DNA of 64,000 nt. It comes from Azophilus sp963663395. GTDB taxonomy: Bacteria > Pseudomonadota > Gammaproteobacteria > Pseudomonadales > Azotimanducaceae. The DNA is taken from the NCBI GenBank assembly GCA_963663395.1, contig OY760226.1:4030001-4094000 (forward strand), read 5' to 3'. Below the pieces are notes generated by a model. That model was not told the DNA's origin, searched no databases, and worked only from the letters and a program-made list of their open reading frames with translations. Positions 1 through 8,701 of the stretch are shown here, one piece after another; position 1 is the first letter of the stretch, and every line of letters begins with the position of its first letter. The position numbers and the translations under genes were made by a program.

Positions 1-268
1 CCAGGCCCAGCCGGAACCGCCCGCCGGTGTTCGCCGCCAGTTCCCAGGCGTTCTGGGCAGCAATCATCGGGCTTCTCGGAAAGGCGACGGCGATGCCGGT
101 GGAAAACCGCAGCCGGCCGGTCGCCATGGCGGCTGCCGCGATCTGCATCCAGGGGGTCTGCCCCGCTTCCGTAAACAGCAGCCCGGAGATTCCGGCGGCT
201 TCCGCCTGCCGGGCAAATTCGGCGGTGCGCTGCCACGTCATGTGACCGGTCATGAAGTCCAATTCCAT
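1..268 (-). CDS. Luciferase-like (LLM class) flavin-dependent oxidoreductase, N-terminal part only
   Basis: The reverse strand reads from an ATG at 268 off the left edge, giving 89 codons. The visible protein starts MELDFMTGHM and carries the pattern of the luciferase-like monooxygenase fold: an early beta strand and helix (QTAEFARQAEAAG-like), then GLLFTEAG and a strand reading LRFSTGIAVAFPRSP, which matches the usual 'gt.i...prsP' segment of F420/FMN-dependent members. The active site and C-terminus are outside the window, so substrate cannot be inferred. It is divergent from the sterol-reductase-like gene at 607. A second member of this broad family lies at 16221-17090 but is not obviously a duplicate. 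Confidence 0.7.
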   Translation of the reverse strand, partial: MELDFMTGHMTWQRTAEFARQAEAAGISGLLFTEAGQTPWMQIAAAAMATGRLRFSTGIAVAFPRSPMIAAQNAWELAANTGGRFRLGL

Positions 269-270
269 TG

Positions 271-606
271 CTCAGTTCCCTCAACTCGAGTCCTGAAGCT
301 GCCTACCTTGCCCGGACGGACCGAGGTTGGCCACTGTTGCCGGTGGCCGGCACCTCGCAGGTGCCGTTTCGACTCCGGAGATCGGCGATCGCCGGCAGGA
401 CCGGGCAGGTTCGCGCCCGGCCAATGTTTTTTCCATCGGCGTGTGACGGTAAAACGCCTTGGCTGTAGCGCGCCCGCCGACGCATGGCGCACCCGTGCCA
501 ACTCGTATAGCATCGACGGAAGCGTGCCAAATCCTCCGCTGCGTGGAACAGAACCCGACCATGGGAAAGCAGCGGGAGCATCTTGAGCGCAAGTGGGAGA
601 TCGGCC
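271..606. other. Divergent intergenic region with a perfect hairpin
   Basis: No gene is supported in these 336 bases between two divergent genes, so it should hold both promoters. The clearest structure is an 8-bp inverted repeat at 348-366 (CGGCACCT, 3-nt loop, AGGTGCCG) with no T-run, so more likely an operator or chance hairpin than a terminator. I could not pick convincing -35/-10 pairs. A TTG codon at 583 could extend the downstream gene but has no better ribosome site than the ATG at 607. Confidence 0.4.
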
Positions 607-1710
607 ATGGGAGGGTTTGAATTGCACAATCCGTTTTCCACGCTCTCGGGCGAAGTGCTTGTGGAGGCGGCGGCAATGTTCCTGGTGTTTGTCGTCGGCC
701 TGTTTCTGTTATCGATGCTGGTGCCGGGACGCAAGATCGTCCTCACCGATGACGAGGGTGGAACCCGCAACTACAGGCTCAACGGGCTTGCCCTGTTCCT
801 GATCGTTGTGGCTGTCGCCGGTCTCGCCCAGTGGTCCGGGTGGTTCTCCCTTGCAAACCTGTACACCCACTTCGCTGCCTTGTTCGTGGTGGCAAACGTA
901 TTCGCGTTGGCCCTTTCCGCATGGCTGTACTGGGGCGCTGCACGAAAGCCGGATACGCCTGCGGAATCGCGGTGGAGTTTCCTGATGGGCCGGGACCTCA
1001 ATCCCGTCCTGTTCGGCATGGATCTGAAGATGTTCAGCTACCGCCCGTCCCTCATTGGCCTGGCGCTGTTCAACCTGTCATTCGCCGCCGTGCAATACGA
1101 AACCCACGGCGAATTGACACTGGCGATGACTCTCTACCAGCTCTTCACATTCACCTACCTTTTCAACTATTTTCAGTTCGAAGACGGGATGATTTACACT
1201 TGGGACATAGTCAGCGAGCGTTTCGGCTGGAATCTCGTCTGGGGCGACTACGTGCTGGTGCCGTTTTTCTACTGCATCGCCGGCTGGTGGCTGGTGGATC
1301 CCGTAGGCCCGCCGCTTTCCCCGCTGGCTGCCGCCGGAATCGTTGTGCTGTTCCTGTTCGGTTTCTGGATGTTCCGGGGCGCCAACCAGCAGAAGCATGA
1401 TTTCAGACAGAACCCCGACATCACCATCTGGGGAAAACCCGCCGAAACACTGGACGGGCGCCTGCTGGTCTCCGGCTTCTGGGGCATCGGGCGGCATCTC
1501 AACTACACCGGCGAGATCTGCGTCTACATCGCTTTCATCCTGACCACCGGATTCGCATCCTGGATACCGTTCCTGTTGCCCGCATGGCTTGCCTGCCTGC
1601 TGGTGCACCGGGCCGGCCGCGACGAACGTCGTTGCCGTGCCAAGTACGGCGAACTGTGGGAACGGTATACACAGCGGGCGCGGTTCGCGATGGTGCCCTA
1701 CATCTATTGA
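607..1710 (+). CDS. ERG4/ERG24-family sterol C14-reductase-like membrane protein
   Basis: A 367-residue polytopic membrane protein. Its C-terminal third carries the family signature of sterol delta14/delta24(28) reductases: GFWGIGRHLNYTGEI followed, about 35 residues later, by a HRAGRDERRCRAKYG-type segment and WERY, ending MVPYIY. These positions in eukaryotic ERG24/lamin-B-receptor proteins form the NADPH and sterol pocket. The N-terminal half has repeated hydrophobic segments (about residues 20-45, 60-85, 95-115, 145-165, 190-205). ATG 607 was chosen because GGGAG lies about 8 bases upstream; an in-frame TTG at 583 is the alternative. No squalene cyclase or other sterol gene is in the window, so the substrate may be imported, or the enzyme may act on another isoprenoid (inference). 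Confidence 0.75.
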   Translation: MGGFELHNPFSTLSGEVLVEAAAMFLVFVVGLFLLSMLVPGRKIVLTDDEGGTRNYRLNGLALFLIVVAVAGLAQWSGWFSLANLYTHFAALFVVANVFALALSAWLYWGAARKPDTPAESRWSFLMGRDLNPVLFGMDLKMFSYRPSLIGLALFNLSFAAVQYETHGELTLAMTLYQLFTFTYLFNYFQFEDGMIYTWDIVSERFGWNLVWGDYVLVPFFYCIAGWWLVDPVGPPLSPLAAAGIVVLFLFGFWMFRGANQQKHDFRQNPDITIWGKPAETLDGRLLVSGFWGIGRHLNYTGEICVYIAFILTTGFASWIPFLLPAWLACLLVHRAGRDERRCRAKYGELWERYTQRARFAMVPYIY

Positions 1711-1743
1711 GGGCGGAAACGCCGCGCCAGACAGGGCATCCTA

Positions 1744-2148
1744 CTAGCCGCCGAGTGCAATCAGTAACTGGCCATCCAGGCCCGCCCTGCGGTGGACGCC
1801 CGATTCCTGCATCTCGGGCGAGGTCACGACTTCGACGAACTTCTCCTTGGACGGATATTCGACGGCGAGAGCAGCATCCCACAGGTCTTCCGCCTGGCCC
1901 AGCACCAGGTATCGGGTCGGTTCCGAAAGGACTATTCGTCCACCCGCCGACTCGACCCGGCCCTTCAGGTCCTCGAGATACAGCCCATAGGCTGCCTCGC
2001 CCGTCAGATCGGTCTCCCGGCCGTCCGAGTAGGACGCACGCTCGCGGAACTTCAGGAGGTGCAGCATCGTCACCGAACCCTCCAGGTCCATACCCAGCAG
2101 CGCCTCAAACCGATCTGACGTTCCCAACACTTCGTTAACGATATTCAT
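1744..2148 (-). CDS. DUF1330 family protein
   Basis: A 134-residue soluble protein with the DUF1330 (dimeric alpha-beta barrel-like) pattern: a central MLHLLKFRERA strand, a Y-x-x-Y-L helix (AAYGLYLEDLKG), GGRIVLSEPTRYLVLG, then ALAVEYPSKEKFVEVVTSPE near the C-terminus, the usual 'eyPs...a..w..s.eY' segment. Function is unknown for the family. Start ATG 2148 is fixed by a textbook ribosome site, AGGAGGAA, seven bases upstream; a longer reading to 2271 would ignore that signal. It converges on the sterol-reductase-like gene with a gap of only 33 bases. Confidence 0.75.
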   Translation of the reverse strand: MNIVNEVLGTSDRFEALLGMDLEGSVTMLHLLKFRERASYSDGRETDLTGEAAYGLYLEDLKGRVESAGGRIVLSEPTRYLVLGQAEDLWDAALAVEYPSKEKFVEVVTSPEMQESGVHRRAGLDGQLLIALGG

Positions 2149-2411
2149 GATGTTCCTCCTATCCGGGACACGTACCCGGCGCGACTCTTGGAGTCGAAAC
2201 GCCAGCGTGCAATCAGGCGCACGTTCCGCGCTTACACTAGTCCTGAAGACCGGACTGCGCAACCAACGCATTGCGAAATGACCGCCAGGAATCCAAGTTT
2301 GCCTCGTTAACCGGAGCGATTGTTCGACGGCACCTTGACCGGGCTCCCACGTCTTTGGCGAATACCAATTTGGAATTCACCCATCGTCTGGGCATCGTCG
2401 GATGGGCTGGT

Positions 2412-3155
2412 TCAACAGACCTGAGGATCGCCGCGGTACCGGAGATTCGGGTCCATCGAGCAGTCCGCCAGAAATCCGAACATCGCCGAGCCATCGCGGC
2501 TGTCGTAGAAGTCGATCATGGTCCGGTTGAACTCTTCCTTGCGGCGCGCGGGAATGGTGATGGCATCGTACCCGGCCTGCAGCAGTTGCCCGTTCATCAG
2601 CAACCGGGCGGTACGCTTGTTACCGTCGAAGAAAAACTGGTTCAGGGCACCGAACAGGAAGGTGGCGATAGCCCGTTCATGTACATAGGCAATTGATGCA
2701 AGGGTGCTCAACCCGTTCTGGAAAACAGCGTCCAGCTCCGTGTGATCGGGAGGCCGGAAATCCGTCCCGGCAATGCTTACGCTGTCGTTGCGAAATACAC
2801 CCCAGGTCAGCGCTTCTTCCCTGGCTACCAAGGCGTGCAGGCGCATGAAATTGGCCGGATCGAAGGTGAAATCGCCCGCCTCCACCTGGCGTAACAACTC
2901 GCGCCAACTGGCGGCCTGATTCAGCACCTGGGTGGCATCGCTCAGCCGATGCCCGCCTACGGTGACCCCGTCCATCAGCGTTTTCACCTCCGGGAAGGTG
3001 AACGGGTTGTTCTCCAGGTAGACCGTGTCGTAGACGACTTCCTCAAGAACCTTGCGCACCCGAAAGCAGGCACGCCGTACATCCGGTACGGTCGAAGTGG
3101 TAAAGGTGCAAGGGCTATAGGTAAACCCCAGGGGCGAATCCGCCGACGAAATCAT
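2412..3155 (-). CDS. Fic/Doc-fold protein with Gln in place of the catalytic His
   Basis: A 247-residue protein with the Fic core. Residues 173-184 read QFFFDGNKRTAR. The canonical motif is HxFx(D/E)GNGRxxR: the anion-binding D177-G178-N179 and Arg181/Arg184 are kept, but the catalytic His is Gln173, and the usual second Gly is Lys180, as in the Doc branch. An upstream helix (YVHERAIATFLFGALN, about 157-172) and the following LLMNGQLLQAGY helix fit the fold. Canonical enzymes transfer AMP or phosphate to a protein hydroxyl; loss of His should remove that chemistry unless this is a specialised subfamily. No obvious antitoxin partner adjoins it. The ATG at 3155 has no strong ribosome site, so the start is uncertain. 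Confidence 0.75.
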   Translation of the reverse strand: MISSADSPLGFTYSPCTFTTSTVPDVRRACFRVRKVLEEVVYDTVYLENNPFTFPEVKTLMDGVTVGGHRLSDATQVLNQAASWRELLRQVEAGDFTFDPANFMRLHALVAREEALTWGVFRNDSVSIAGTDFRPPDHTELDAVFQNGLSTLASIAYVHERAIATFLFGALNQFFFDGNKRTARLLMNGQLLQAGYDAITIPARRKEEFNRTMIDFYDSRDGSAMFGFLADCSMDPNLRYRGDPQVC

Positions 3156-3343
3156 GATGGGATTTCAACGAACAGGAGACCCGCGATTCTAACACGGCCG
3201 TAGTCGCGCCCACGCGCCGCAGCCCCGGCCAGAACCGAAGCGCACCATACCGACCCACGCCGTCACATTGATGACGCGCCGTCCGTATTCGGTGGGACCC
3301 GGATCGTCGTCCTGGCAACCGCCGCCAGGGTCACCCCCCGTCC

Positions 3344-5941
3344 CTATTCTCCCGCTCGCCCTGCGGGCCGGGCCCCAGACGGATCGCGCAACCTGGCTGC
3401 GATTCCCCCGAGGGTCTGCGCCAGCCCGGCTCGCCGCATCGTTGCTATACCCTCGCCTGCGCCCGCTTCCATCGATGCGGCCAGCAATTCGAGCCGGGAT
3501 GCCAGCGCCCTGTCGCCGGCGCCGGCCTGAAGCGCCGCTGCCGCGAGGTTCAGCGCCGCATCGACCTCCGCCCTGGATGCCTCCTCCAGTGCATCGCCGC
3601 GAACCAGTTGGTCGACATAGGCCCGGGCTACTGCCGGTTCGGCCGGCCAGCGGAAACTCTGCTGCTGCTGGGGATTGAATTCGCTGCCCTGGTCGGCCAG
3701 CACGGCCGCGGCAATTTCGTTCTCCGAGAGGAAGTCGCTCGGCAGGAGCGCCAGCACATCGAGCCCGCGAAGGATCTCGGTGGCGTAGATCTTGCCGTCG
3801 TACCAGTACGCGGACCAGTATCCGCCAGCGGTCAGGTGTTCCTTGTCGATGGGACCGCGGTCGAAGTAGGCGATCTCCACCGGTTTGGCCGAATCGGTGA
3901 AATCGATCACCGAGATGCCACCCTGGTACCAGGCCTGGACGAAGATGTCGCGCCCCGGCACCGGCACCACGGAGCCGTTGTGCGCCACGCAGTTCTCCTG
4001 CTCGTTCTGCGGCGCCGGCATCTTGAAGTAGCTTCTGAACTCGAGTTTGCCGCCGACGATGTCGTAGATGGCGTCGGCGCCCCAGTCGAGCGGGTCGAAG
4101 GCGCGGCAACGGGGCATCATGCCACCGCCCCATTCGTCCGTGAACAGCACCTTGGTGCCCTCGTTGTTGAACGTCGCGGAGTGCCAGTAGGCAAAGCCCT
4201 TGTCGACCACCGCATCGATACGCTGCGGGTTCAGCGGATCGGAAATGTCGAACAGGATGCCGTTGCCCGCGCAAGCCCCGGCGGCGATGTTCCGGGCCGG
4301 GAACACGGTGATGTCGTGGCACTGGTCGGTGGACCTCGTCTCCTGGGTATGGTCACCGTGATCGCCACCGCGCCAGAGGCCGGCCAGCGTGCCGTCTTCA
4401 GGGTTTGCGAACACCGCCGGGCTGTGCACGATGCGTGCATTCGAAGGATCCTTGATCGGGATCTCGATGACATCGATACGGAACAGCGCCGTCCGGTAAT
4501 CACCCGGCGTCGCGTCAACGCAATCCGCCATCTCGTCCTCTTCGCGGATTATGGAAGTGCCGGAGTTGTAGACGATTATCTTCTCGTCGTCGGCGGCAAC
4601 CACCGAATGGGTGTGCGAACCGCGGCAGGTCTGGACGGCGCCCACCTGCACCGGCCGCTCGAGGTCGCCGATGTCAAATATGCGAATTCCCCGGAACCGG
4701 TCGCTGCTCACGTCTTCCGCAATGCCTTCCAGCCCGCAGTCGAGCCGTCCCCGCGTCTCCTCCACCGACATTATGAGCAGGTCGCCGACCACCGAGACAT
4801 CGCCCTGGCCACCCGGGCACACCACCGAGCTGAGCTGTTGCAGCGAGCCGTCAGCGACGAGTCGGTAGATGTTGAACCCGTGGTAGCTGCCGGCAAACAT
4901 GACGTCATCCCTGAACGCCATGTCGGTGTTGGAGAAACTCAGCAACGGCCGGCGCTCCCAGTCCTTGTCTTCCTCATCGTCGTCGGCAGCTTCGTCTACT
5001 GCATCGTCATTGCCGTCCCCTTCCGTGACACCGCTCTCCCCGGCGGGACTTGTGGCCATGTGACTTTCGGCCCCCTCGTCGCTGTCGGCGCCATCCTCGG
5101 ACTCATCGTCCGCTGGCTGCTCAGGCGGCAGGCCGGCGGGATTCCCCGGGTCGAAAAACCCCGGGGGCCTTGGCAGCGAAGCCAGTAGCGCCAGGTTCAG
5201 CACGGCCTGGCCCCCGTCCTCGAATCCGGCCTTGAGGCCGGCGCGCGGGTCGTCCGAAAGCGTGATGAGCAGCGCGTGCATGCGCTCGATTTCCGCCGTC
5301 TGATCGTTGGTGATGTCCGAGGTGAACTCGAACAGCACCGGGTCGTATGCGGCGCCCGGCTGTTCGAGCAACTCCTCGACCATCGTCACCGCGCCTTCGT
5401 GGTGCGTGATCATCAACTGCAGGAACAGCCGGTCGAATGCCGTACCCGTCGCGACGTTGAGTTCGGCCATCTGTTTGGGCGTGGCCATGCCGGCCATGCG
5501 GTGGTCGGTGTGCATGGCGGCGTGATCCGACGGGTCCGGAACCGGCTCGCCGCGATCACTGAGCCACTTCTCCATGAACTCGATCTCGTCCCGCTGGGAG
5601 AGATTGATGCGGCCGGCCGCATCGGCCAGTTCCGTCCGGTTCGTGTGGTCCGCCACCAGTTCGGCCATCTGCACGGCCTGCTGGTGGTGCGGGATCATGT
5701 CCTGCATGAAACGGACATCGTCTGGTGAGTAACTGGTAACGGCGATGTCGATCGCCTCTTCGGCGGTAAGCTCCCGCGCCGGTTCGCCCGGTTTGCCCGG
5801 CTGCACGATGGGTGTCTGGGCCGCGGCAAGCGTTGCCGCCAACAGCAGCATGGCGCCCGGCACCGCGCAACGCAGGCGTCGTATCAGGTTATGTCCCGAT
5901 CTGGTCAATGAATTCGCCCCCACAAGAATTCGCCGCATCAT
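3344..5941 (-). CDS. Exported DUF305 domain fused to an LVIVD/choice-of-anchor beta-propeller
   Basis: An 865-residue protein with three parts. Residues 1-42 form a signal peptide with an arginine-rich start and the core AMLLLAATLAAAQ. Residues about 60-230 are a DUF305 (ferritin-like helical bundle) domain with paired histidines MIPHHQQAV (85-86) and MITHHEGAV (180-181) and an intervening HTDHRMAGM; DUF305 proteins are linked to metal handling. A strongly acidic linker (about 277-330) leads to a long repeat region with LVIVD-like blades (residues about 331-740: GFNIYRL, FDIGDLERPV, LFDISDPLNPQ, ISVIDFTDSAKPV). The tail is helical and Ala-rich. Start ATG 5941 is chosen because it precedes the signal peptide; the frame stays open further upstream without coding character. 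The protein should act in the periplasm or outside; substrate unknown. Confidence 0.8.
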   Translation of the reverse strand: MMRRILVGANSLTRSGHNLIRRLRCAVPGAMLLLAATLAAAQTPIVQPGKPGEPARELTAEEAIDIAVTSYSPDDVRFMQDMIPHHQQAVQMAELVADHTNRTELADAAGRINLSQRDEIEFMEKWLSDRGEPVPDPSDHAAMHTDHRMAGMATPKQMAELNVATGTAFDRLFLQLMITHHEGAVTMVEELLEQPGAAYDPVLFEFTSDITNDQTAEIERMHALLITLSDDPRAGLKAGFEDGGQAVLNLALLASLPRPPGFFDPGNPAGLPPEQPADDESEDGADSDEGAESHMATSPAGESGVTEGDGNDDAVDEAADDDEEDKDWERRPLLSFSNTDMAFRDDVMFAGSYHGFNIYRLVADGSLQQLSSVVCPGGQGDVSVVGDLLIMSVEETRGRLDCGLEGIAEDVSSDRFRGIRIFDIGDLERPVQVGAVQTCRGSHTHSVVAADDEKIIVYNSGTSIIREEDEMADCVDATPGDYRTALFRIDVIEIPIKDPSNARIVHSPAVFANPEDGTLAGLWRGGDHGDHTQETRSTDQCHDITVFPARNIAAGACAGNGILFDISDPLNPQRIDAVVDKGFAYWHSATFNNEGTKVLFTDEWGGGMMPRCRAFDPLDWGADAIYDIVGGKLEFRSYFKMPAPQNEQENCVAHNGSVVPVPGRDIFVQAWYQGGISVIDFTDSAKPVEIAYFDRGPIDKEHLTAGGYWSAYWYDGKIYATEILRGLDVLALLPSDFLSENEIAAAVLADQGSEFNPQQQQSFRWPAEPAVARAYVDQLVRGDALEEASRAEVDAALNLAAAALQAGAGDRALASRLELLAASMEAGAGEGIATMRRAGLAQTLGGIAARLRDPSGARPAGRAGE

Positions 5942-6108
5942 CCTATAGTATCGCGCAGCGGCAATTCGATAGCACCGCGGCGCGGTGGCGGCCTGTGTGC
6001 CGGCGTCGAGACGAATCAGCCGGGTGGTTGGTTTGATTCTTGCATTGTTTCCTGCATGAAGTGGCGCCGCTATCCGTTGCGGCGCTCGTGCAAATGGGAA
6101 AGTGAGCC

Positions 6109-7653
6109 GTGAGTTCAATTGACTGGCTGGTGGTCGCCGCTTACCTGGCGGGCATGTTGAGCCTGGCGGCCATGGTGGGGCGGCGCCAGCGCTCGCGCCG
6201 CGACTATTATCTTGGCGGCAACCGGCTGCCGCCATGGAGCCTGGCCACCTCGACCATCGCAACCCAGTGCTCCACCAACAGCCTGCTCGGCGCGCCGGCT
6301 TTCGTCGGCTTCGTGGCCGGCGGCGGCATGATCTGGCTGCAGTATGAACTGGCGGTGCCGCTGGCCATGCTGGCGCTCCTGTTTCTGCTGCCGCCGCTGC
6401 GCCGGGCGGGCCATGTCTCCGCCTACGCCTTCCTTGAGGATCGCCTGGGGCCGGGTGCCCGGCGGCTGGCAAGCGCCTGCTTCCAGGTCTTTCGCGGCAT
6501 CGCCACCGGCGTCACCGTTTACGGCGTGGCCTTGGTGGTGACCCTGCTGGTCGATGTCACCTATACACAGGCCGTGCTGCTACTGATGGGCATTACCATC
6601 CTCTATGACGTGCTCGGCGGCATGCGGGCGGTGGTGATCAGCGATGTCCTCCAGCTGGCCTTGATCGCCGGGGCGGTGGTTTTCAGCCTGTTCATGCTTG
6701 GCGACGCCGTCGGCGGTGCCGTCCTGGCGCCCGAACGCCTGAACGCCCTGCAGTTTTCCTGGGGTCTTCAGGACAGCGGCAACTATGGATTCTGGCCCAT
6801 GCTCATCGGCGGCTTCTTCCTGTACGCCGCCTACTACGGTTGCGACCAGAGCCAGGCGCAGCGGGTGTTGGCAGCCCGTTCTGAGCGAGCCGCGGGCCAG
6901 GTACTGCTGCTCAACGGCCTGCTGCGGTTTCCGCTGGTCGTGCTCTACTGCCTGCTTGGCCTGGCGTTGGCGGCCCATGCCGCGCACGAACCGCTGTTCG
7001 TTGCCGGGCTGCCCGTCTCCAGCGACGGACAGCCGAACTACAACCTGGTCTTTCCCCACTACGTTCTATCGACCTTTCCGCCGGGCGCGGTAGGGCTGGT
7101 GATGGTCGGCATCTTCGCCGCCGCCATGTCCTCCATCGATTCAGCGTTGAATTCGCTGTCCGCCGCCACCGTCGAGGACACCATCAACCGCCGTTGGCGG
7201 CTTTCGGAAGGAAAGCTGTTCCTGGCCTCGAAGCTGGCCACCCTGGGTTGGGGCGCGTTCGCCGTGGCCTTCAGCTACCAGGTGGAGCGCATCGCCCCCA
7301 CCGTGCTCGAAGCGATCAACAAGATCGGCTCGATGGTCAACGGACCGCTGCTCGCCCTGTTCGCCATCGCCCTGCTGGCGCCCGGGATTGGCCAGCGCCG
7401 CGCCATTCTCGGCTTCTTTGCCGGTGCACTGTGCAACTTCATCCTCTGGATTGGCTTTCCGGGCGTCTCATGGCTGTGGTGGAACGTCTTCGGCTTTGCC
7501 ATGGGCTTTGCGGTGGCCATCATCGCTCGGCCCGTACGGCTGGCGTGGCCGTCGGCATTGCCGACCAGGGGACTGGCGCAGCCCCTTCTGGCCATGGCCA
7601 TCCTCATTCTTGTGGTTTGCCTCGGATTTTCCTGGGCAAGTTTGCGAGGCTGA
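6109..7653 (+). CDS. Sodium:solute symporter (SSS) family transporter
   Basis: A 514-residue, roughly 13-helix membrane protein of the SSS family (PutP/PanF/SGLT type). Typical features are present: N-terminal SSIDWLVVAAYLAGML, the DYYLGGNRLPPWSLATS segment after helix 1, the GGMRAVVISDVLQ motif at about residue 170, CDQSQAQRVLAAR at about 245, and AAMSSIDSALNSLSAA at about 340, which contributes to the sodium and substrate site. The family couples sodium import to uptake of sugars, amino acids, vitamins or nucleosides; the substrate is not readable here. Start is GTG 6109, with GGGAAAG about 7 bases upstream. It converges with the hydrolase gene, with 22 bases between the stops. Confidence 0.88.
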   Translation: MSSIDWLVVAAYLAGMLSLAAMVGRRQRSRRDYYLGGNRLPPWSLATSTIATQCSTNSLLGAPAFVGFVAGGGMIWLQYELAVPLAMLALLFLLPPLRRAGHVSAYAFLEDRLGPGARRLASACFQVFRGIATGVTVYGVALVVTLLVDVTYTQAVLLLMGITILYDVLGGMRAVVISDVLQLALIAGAVVFSLFMLGDAVGGAVLAPERLNALQFSWGLQDSGNYGFWPMLIGGFFLYAAYYGCDQSQAQRVLAARSERAAGQVLLLNGLLRFPLVVLYCLLGLALAAHAAHEPLFVAGLPVSSDGQPNYNLVFPHYVLSTFPPGAVGLVMVGIFAAAMSSIDSALNSLSAATVEDTINRRWRLSEGKLFLASKLATLGWGAFAVAFSYQVERIAPTVLEAINKIGSMVNGPLLALFAIALLAPGIGQRRAILGFFAGALCNFILWIGFPGVSWLWWNVFGFAMGFAVAIIARPVRLAWPSALPTRGLAQPLLAMAILILVVCLGFSWASLRG

Positions 7654-7675
7654 CTGAAATGATCTCCTCTCGCAG

Positions 7676-8566
7676 CTATGAGCGCGCCACTCCCGGCCCA
7701 GGCCCGACGGCGCCGATCTTGTCGCCGCTGTCTTCGGGCCGAGGTCTCCAGCGCCCGGCTTCCGCCCGGGCCAGGAACTCCGCCACGACCGCGTTGAATG
7801 CCGCCGGTTCCTCCAGGTTGCACGCGTGTCCCGTATGCGGCAGCACGGCGAGCCCGCACCCTGGCACGGTGCGTTTCAGAAAGAGCGATGGACTGATGCA
7901 GGGGTCATCCTCGTCCCCGCAGACGACGAGCAGGGGGACTTCGAGCCGGGCCAGGTCCGCCTCTCGCGTGTAGAGGCTCGGTCGCCGCCCCTGGAAAGCG
8001 CGCAGCGTATTCGCCGAACCCTGGGCCGAGTGCGCCAGAAACAGCGCCACGAAGCGCGCCCAGCCGGTCGGGTCTTTCTCCCGAAAGCGGATGCGCGCGG
8101 GGCCTCGCAGGTACGCCTCCATCGACGCCATGCCCTGCGCTTCCAGCACGTCCGCGCGGGCGTCCATGTCCTCGAGGAAGGCGCCCGGGTCGTCGCTGCC
8201 GGTGCCCACTCCCGCGGCGACCACCGCGCGGCACCGTTCGGGATGGGCCAGGGCGAACTGCACGGCCGTGTACGCCCCCATCGAGAGCCCGCAAACGTGC
8301 GCCCGGCTGATGTCCATCGCGTCCAGAAACCCGAGCAGGACGGCTACCTGCCGGTCCCAGGTGTACTCGCGCCAGTCCGCCGGAACTTCTGACGGGGGAT
8401 ACCCCTTCGCGTTGTAGGCGAACACCCGGTGGAAGCGGGAGAAGTAGCTGACCTGAGGTTCCCAGCTCTCCAGGCTGCCCGCGAACTCGTGACAGAAGAC
8501 CAGCGGCACACCGCTGCCGGCCTCCAGGTACTCGATACGGGCGCCGTCGAGCGTCAGTTTCGGCAT
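7676..8566 (-). CDS. Alpha/beta hydrolase
   Basis: A 296-residue alpha/beta-hydrolase-fold enzyme. The nucleophile elbow is GLSMG with Ser95, the acid is in VVCGDEDDP (about residues 215-222) and the catalytic His247 is in LPHTGHACNLEEP. The oxyanion region (VFCHEFAG, about 24-30) has the layout of homoserine-acetyltransferase-like, dienelactone/3-oxoadipate enol-lactonase-like hydrolases. The start is ATG 8566, with GGGGAG seven bases upstream; two upstream in-frame ATGs (8581, 8587) would overlap that ribosome site. It is divergent from the PLP enzyme at 8702. Substrate unknown, probably an ester or lactone. Confidence 0.85.
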   Translation of the reverse strand: MPKLTLDGARIEYLEAGSGVPLVFCHEFAGSLESWEPQVSYFSRFHRVFAYNAKGYPPSEVPADWREYTWDRQVAVLLGFLDAMDISRAHVCGLSMGAYTAVQFALAHPERCRAVVAAGVGTGSDDPGAFLEDMDARADVLEAQGMASMEAYLRGPARIRFREKDPTGWARFVALFLAHSAQGSANTLRAFQGRRPSLYTREADLARLEVPLLVVCGDEDDPCISPSLFLKRTVPGCGLAVLPHTGHACNLEEPAAFNAVVAEFLARAEAGRWRPRPEDSGDKIGAVGPGPGVARS

Positions 8567-8701
8567 CGGGTGACTCCCCATTGGCATCTCAACCGTGTTT
8601 ACGATATCAATGGTTCGGCGGCTTTTCCGCCCTTGAGTCGGGGCGGGACAACCCCGCGGCGGTCGGCAGGACCGCTCCGGCTTGTCCAGAGGAAATCTCA
8701 C

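Noticed and set aside
3608..5188. A 526-codon plus-strand frame across the DUF305/propeller gene.
   Set aside because: Low-complexity H/R/V-rich composition typical of antisense shadows; the minus-strand protein has clear domains and a signal peptide.
8617..8660. Stem GGCGG-CTTTT-CCGCC and a nearby CGGGG/CCCCG stem considered as a terminator.
   Set aside because: They lie between two divergent genes, where no transcript should end, and no T-run follows in a useful direction.
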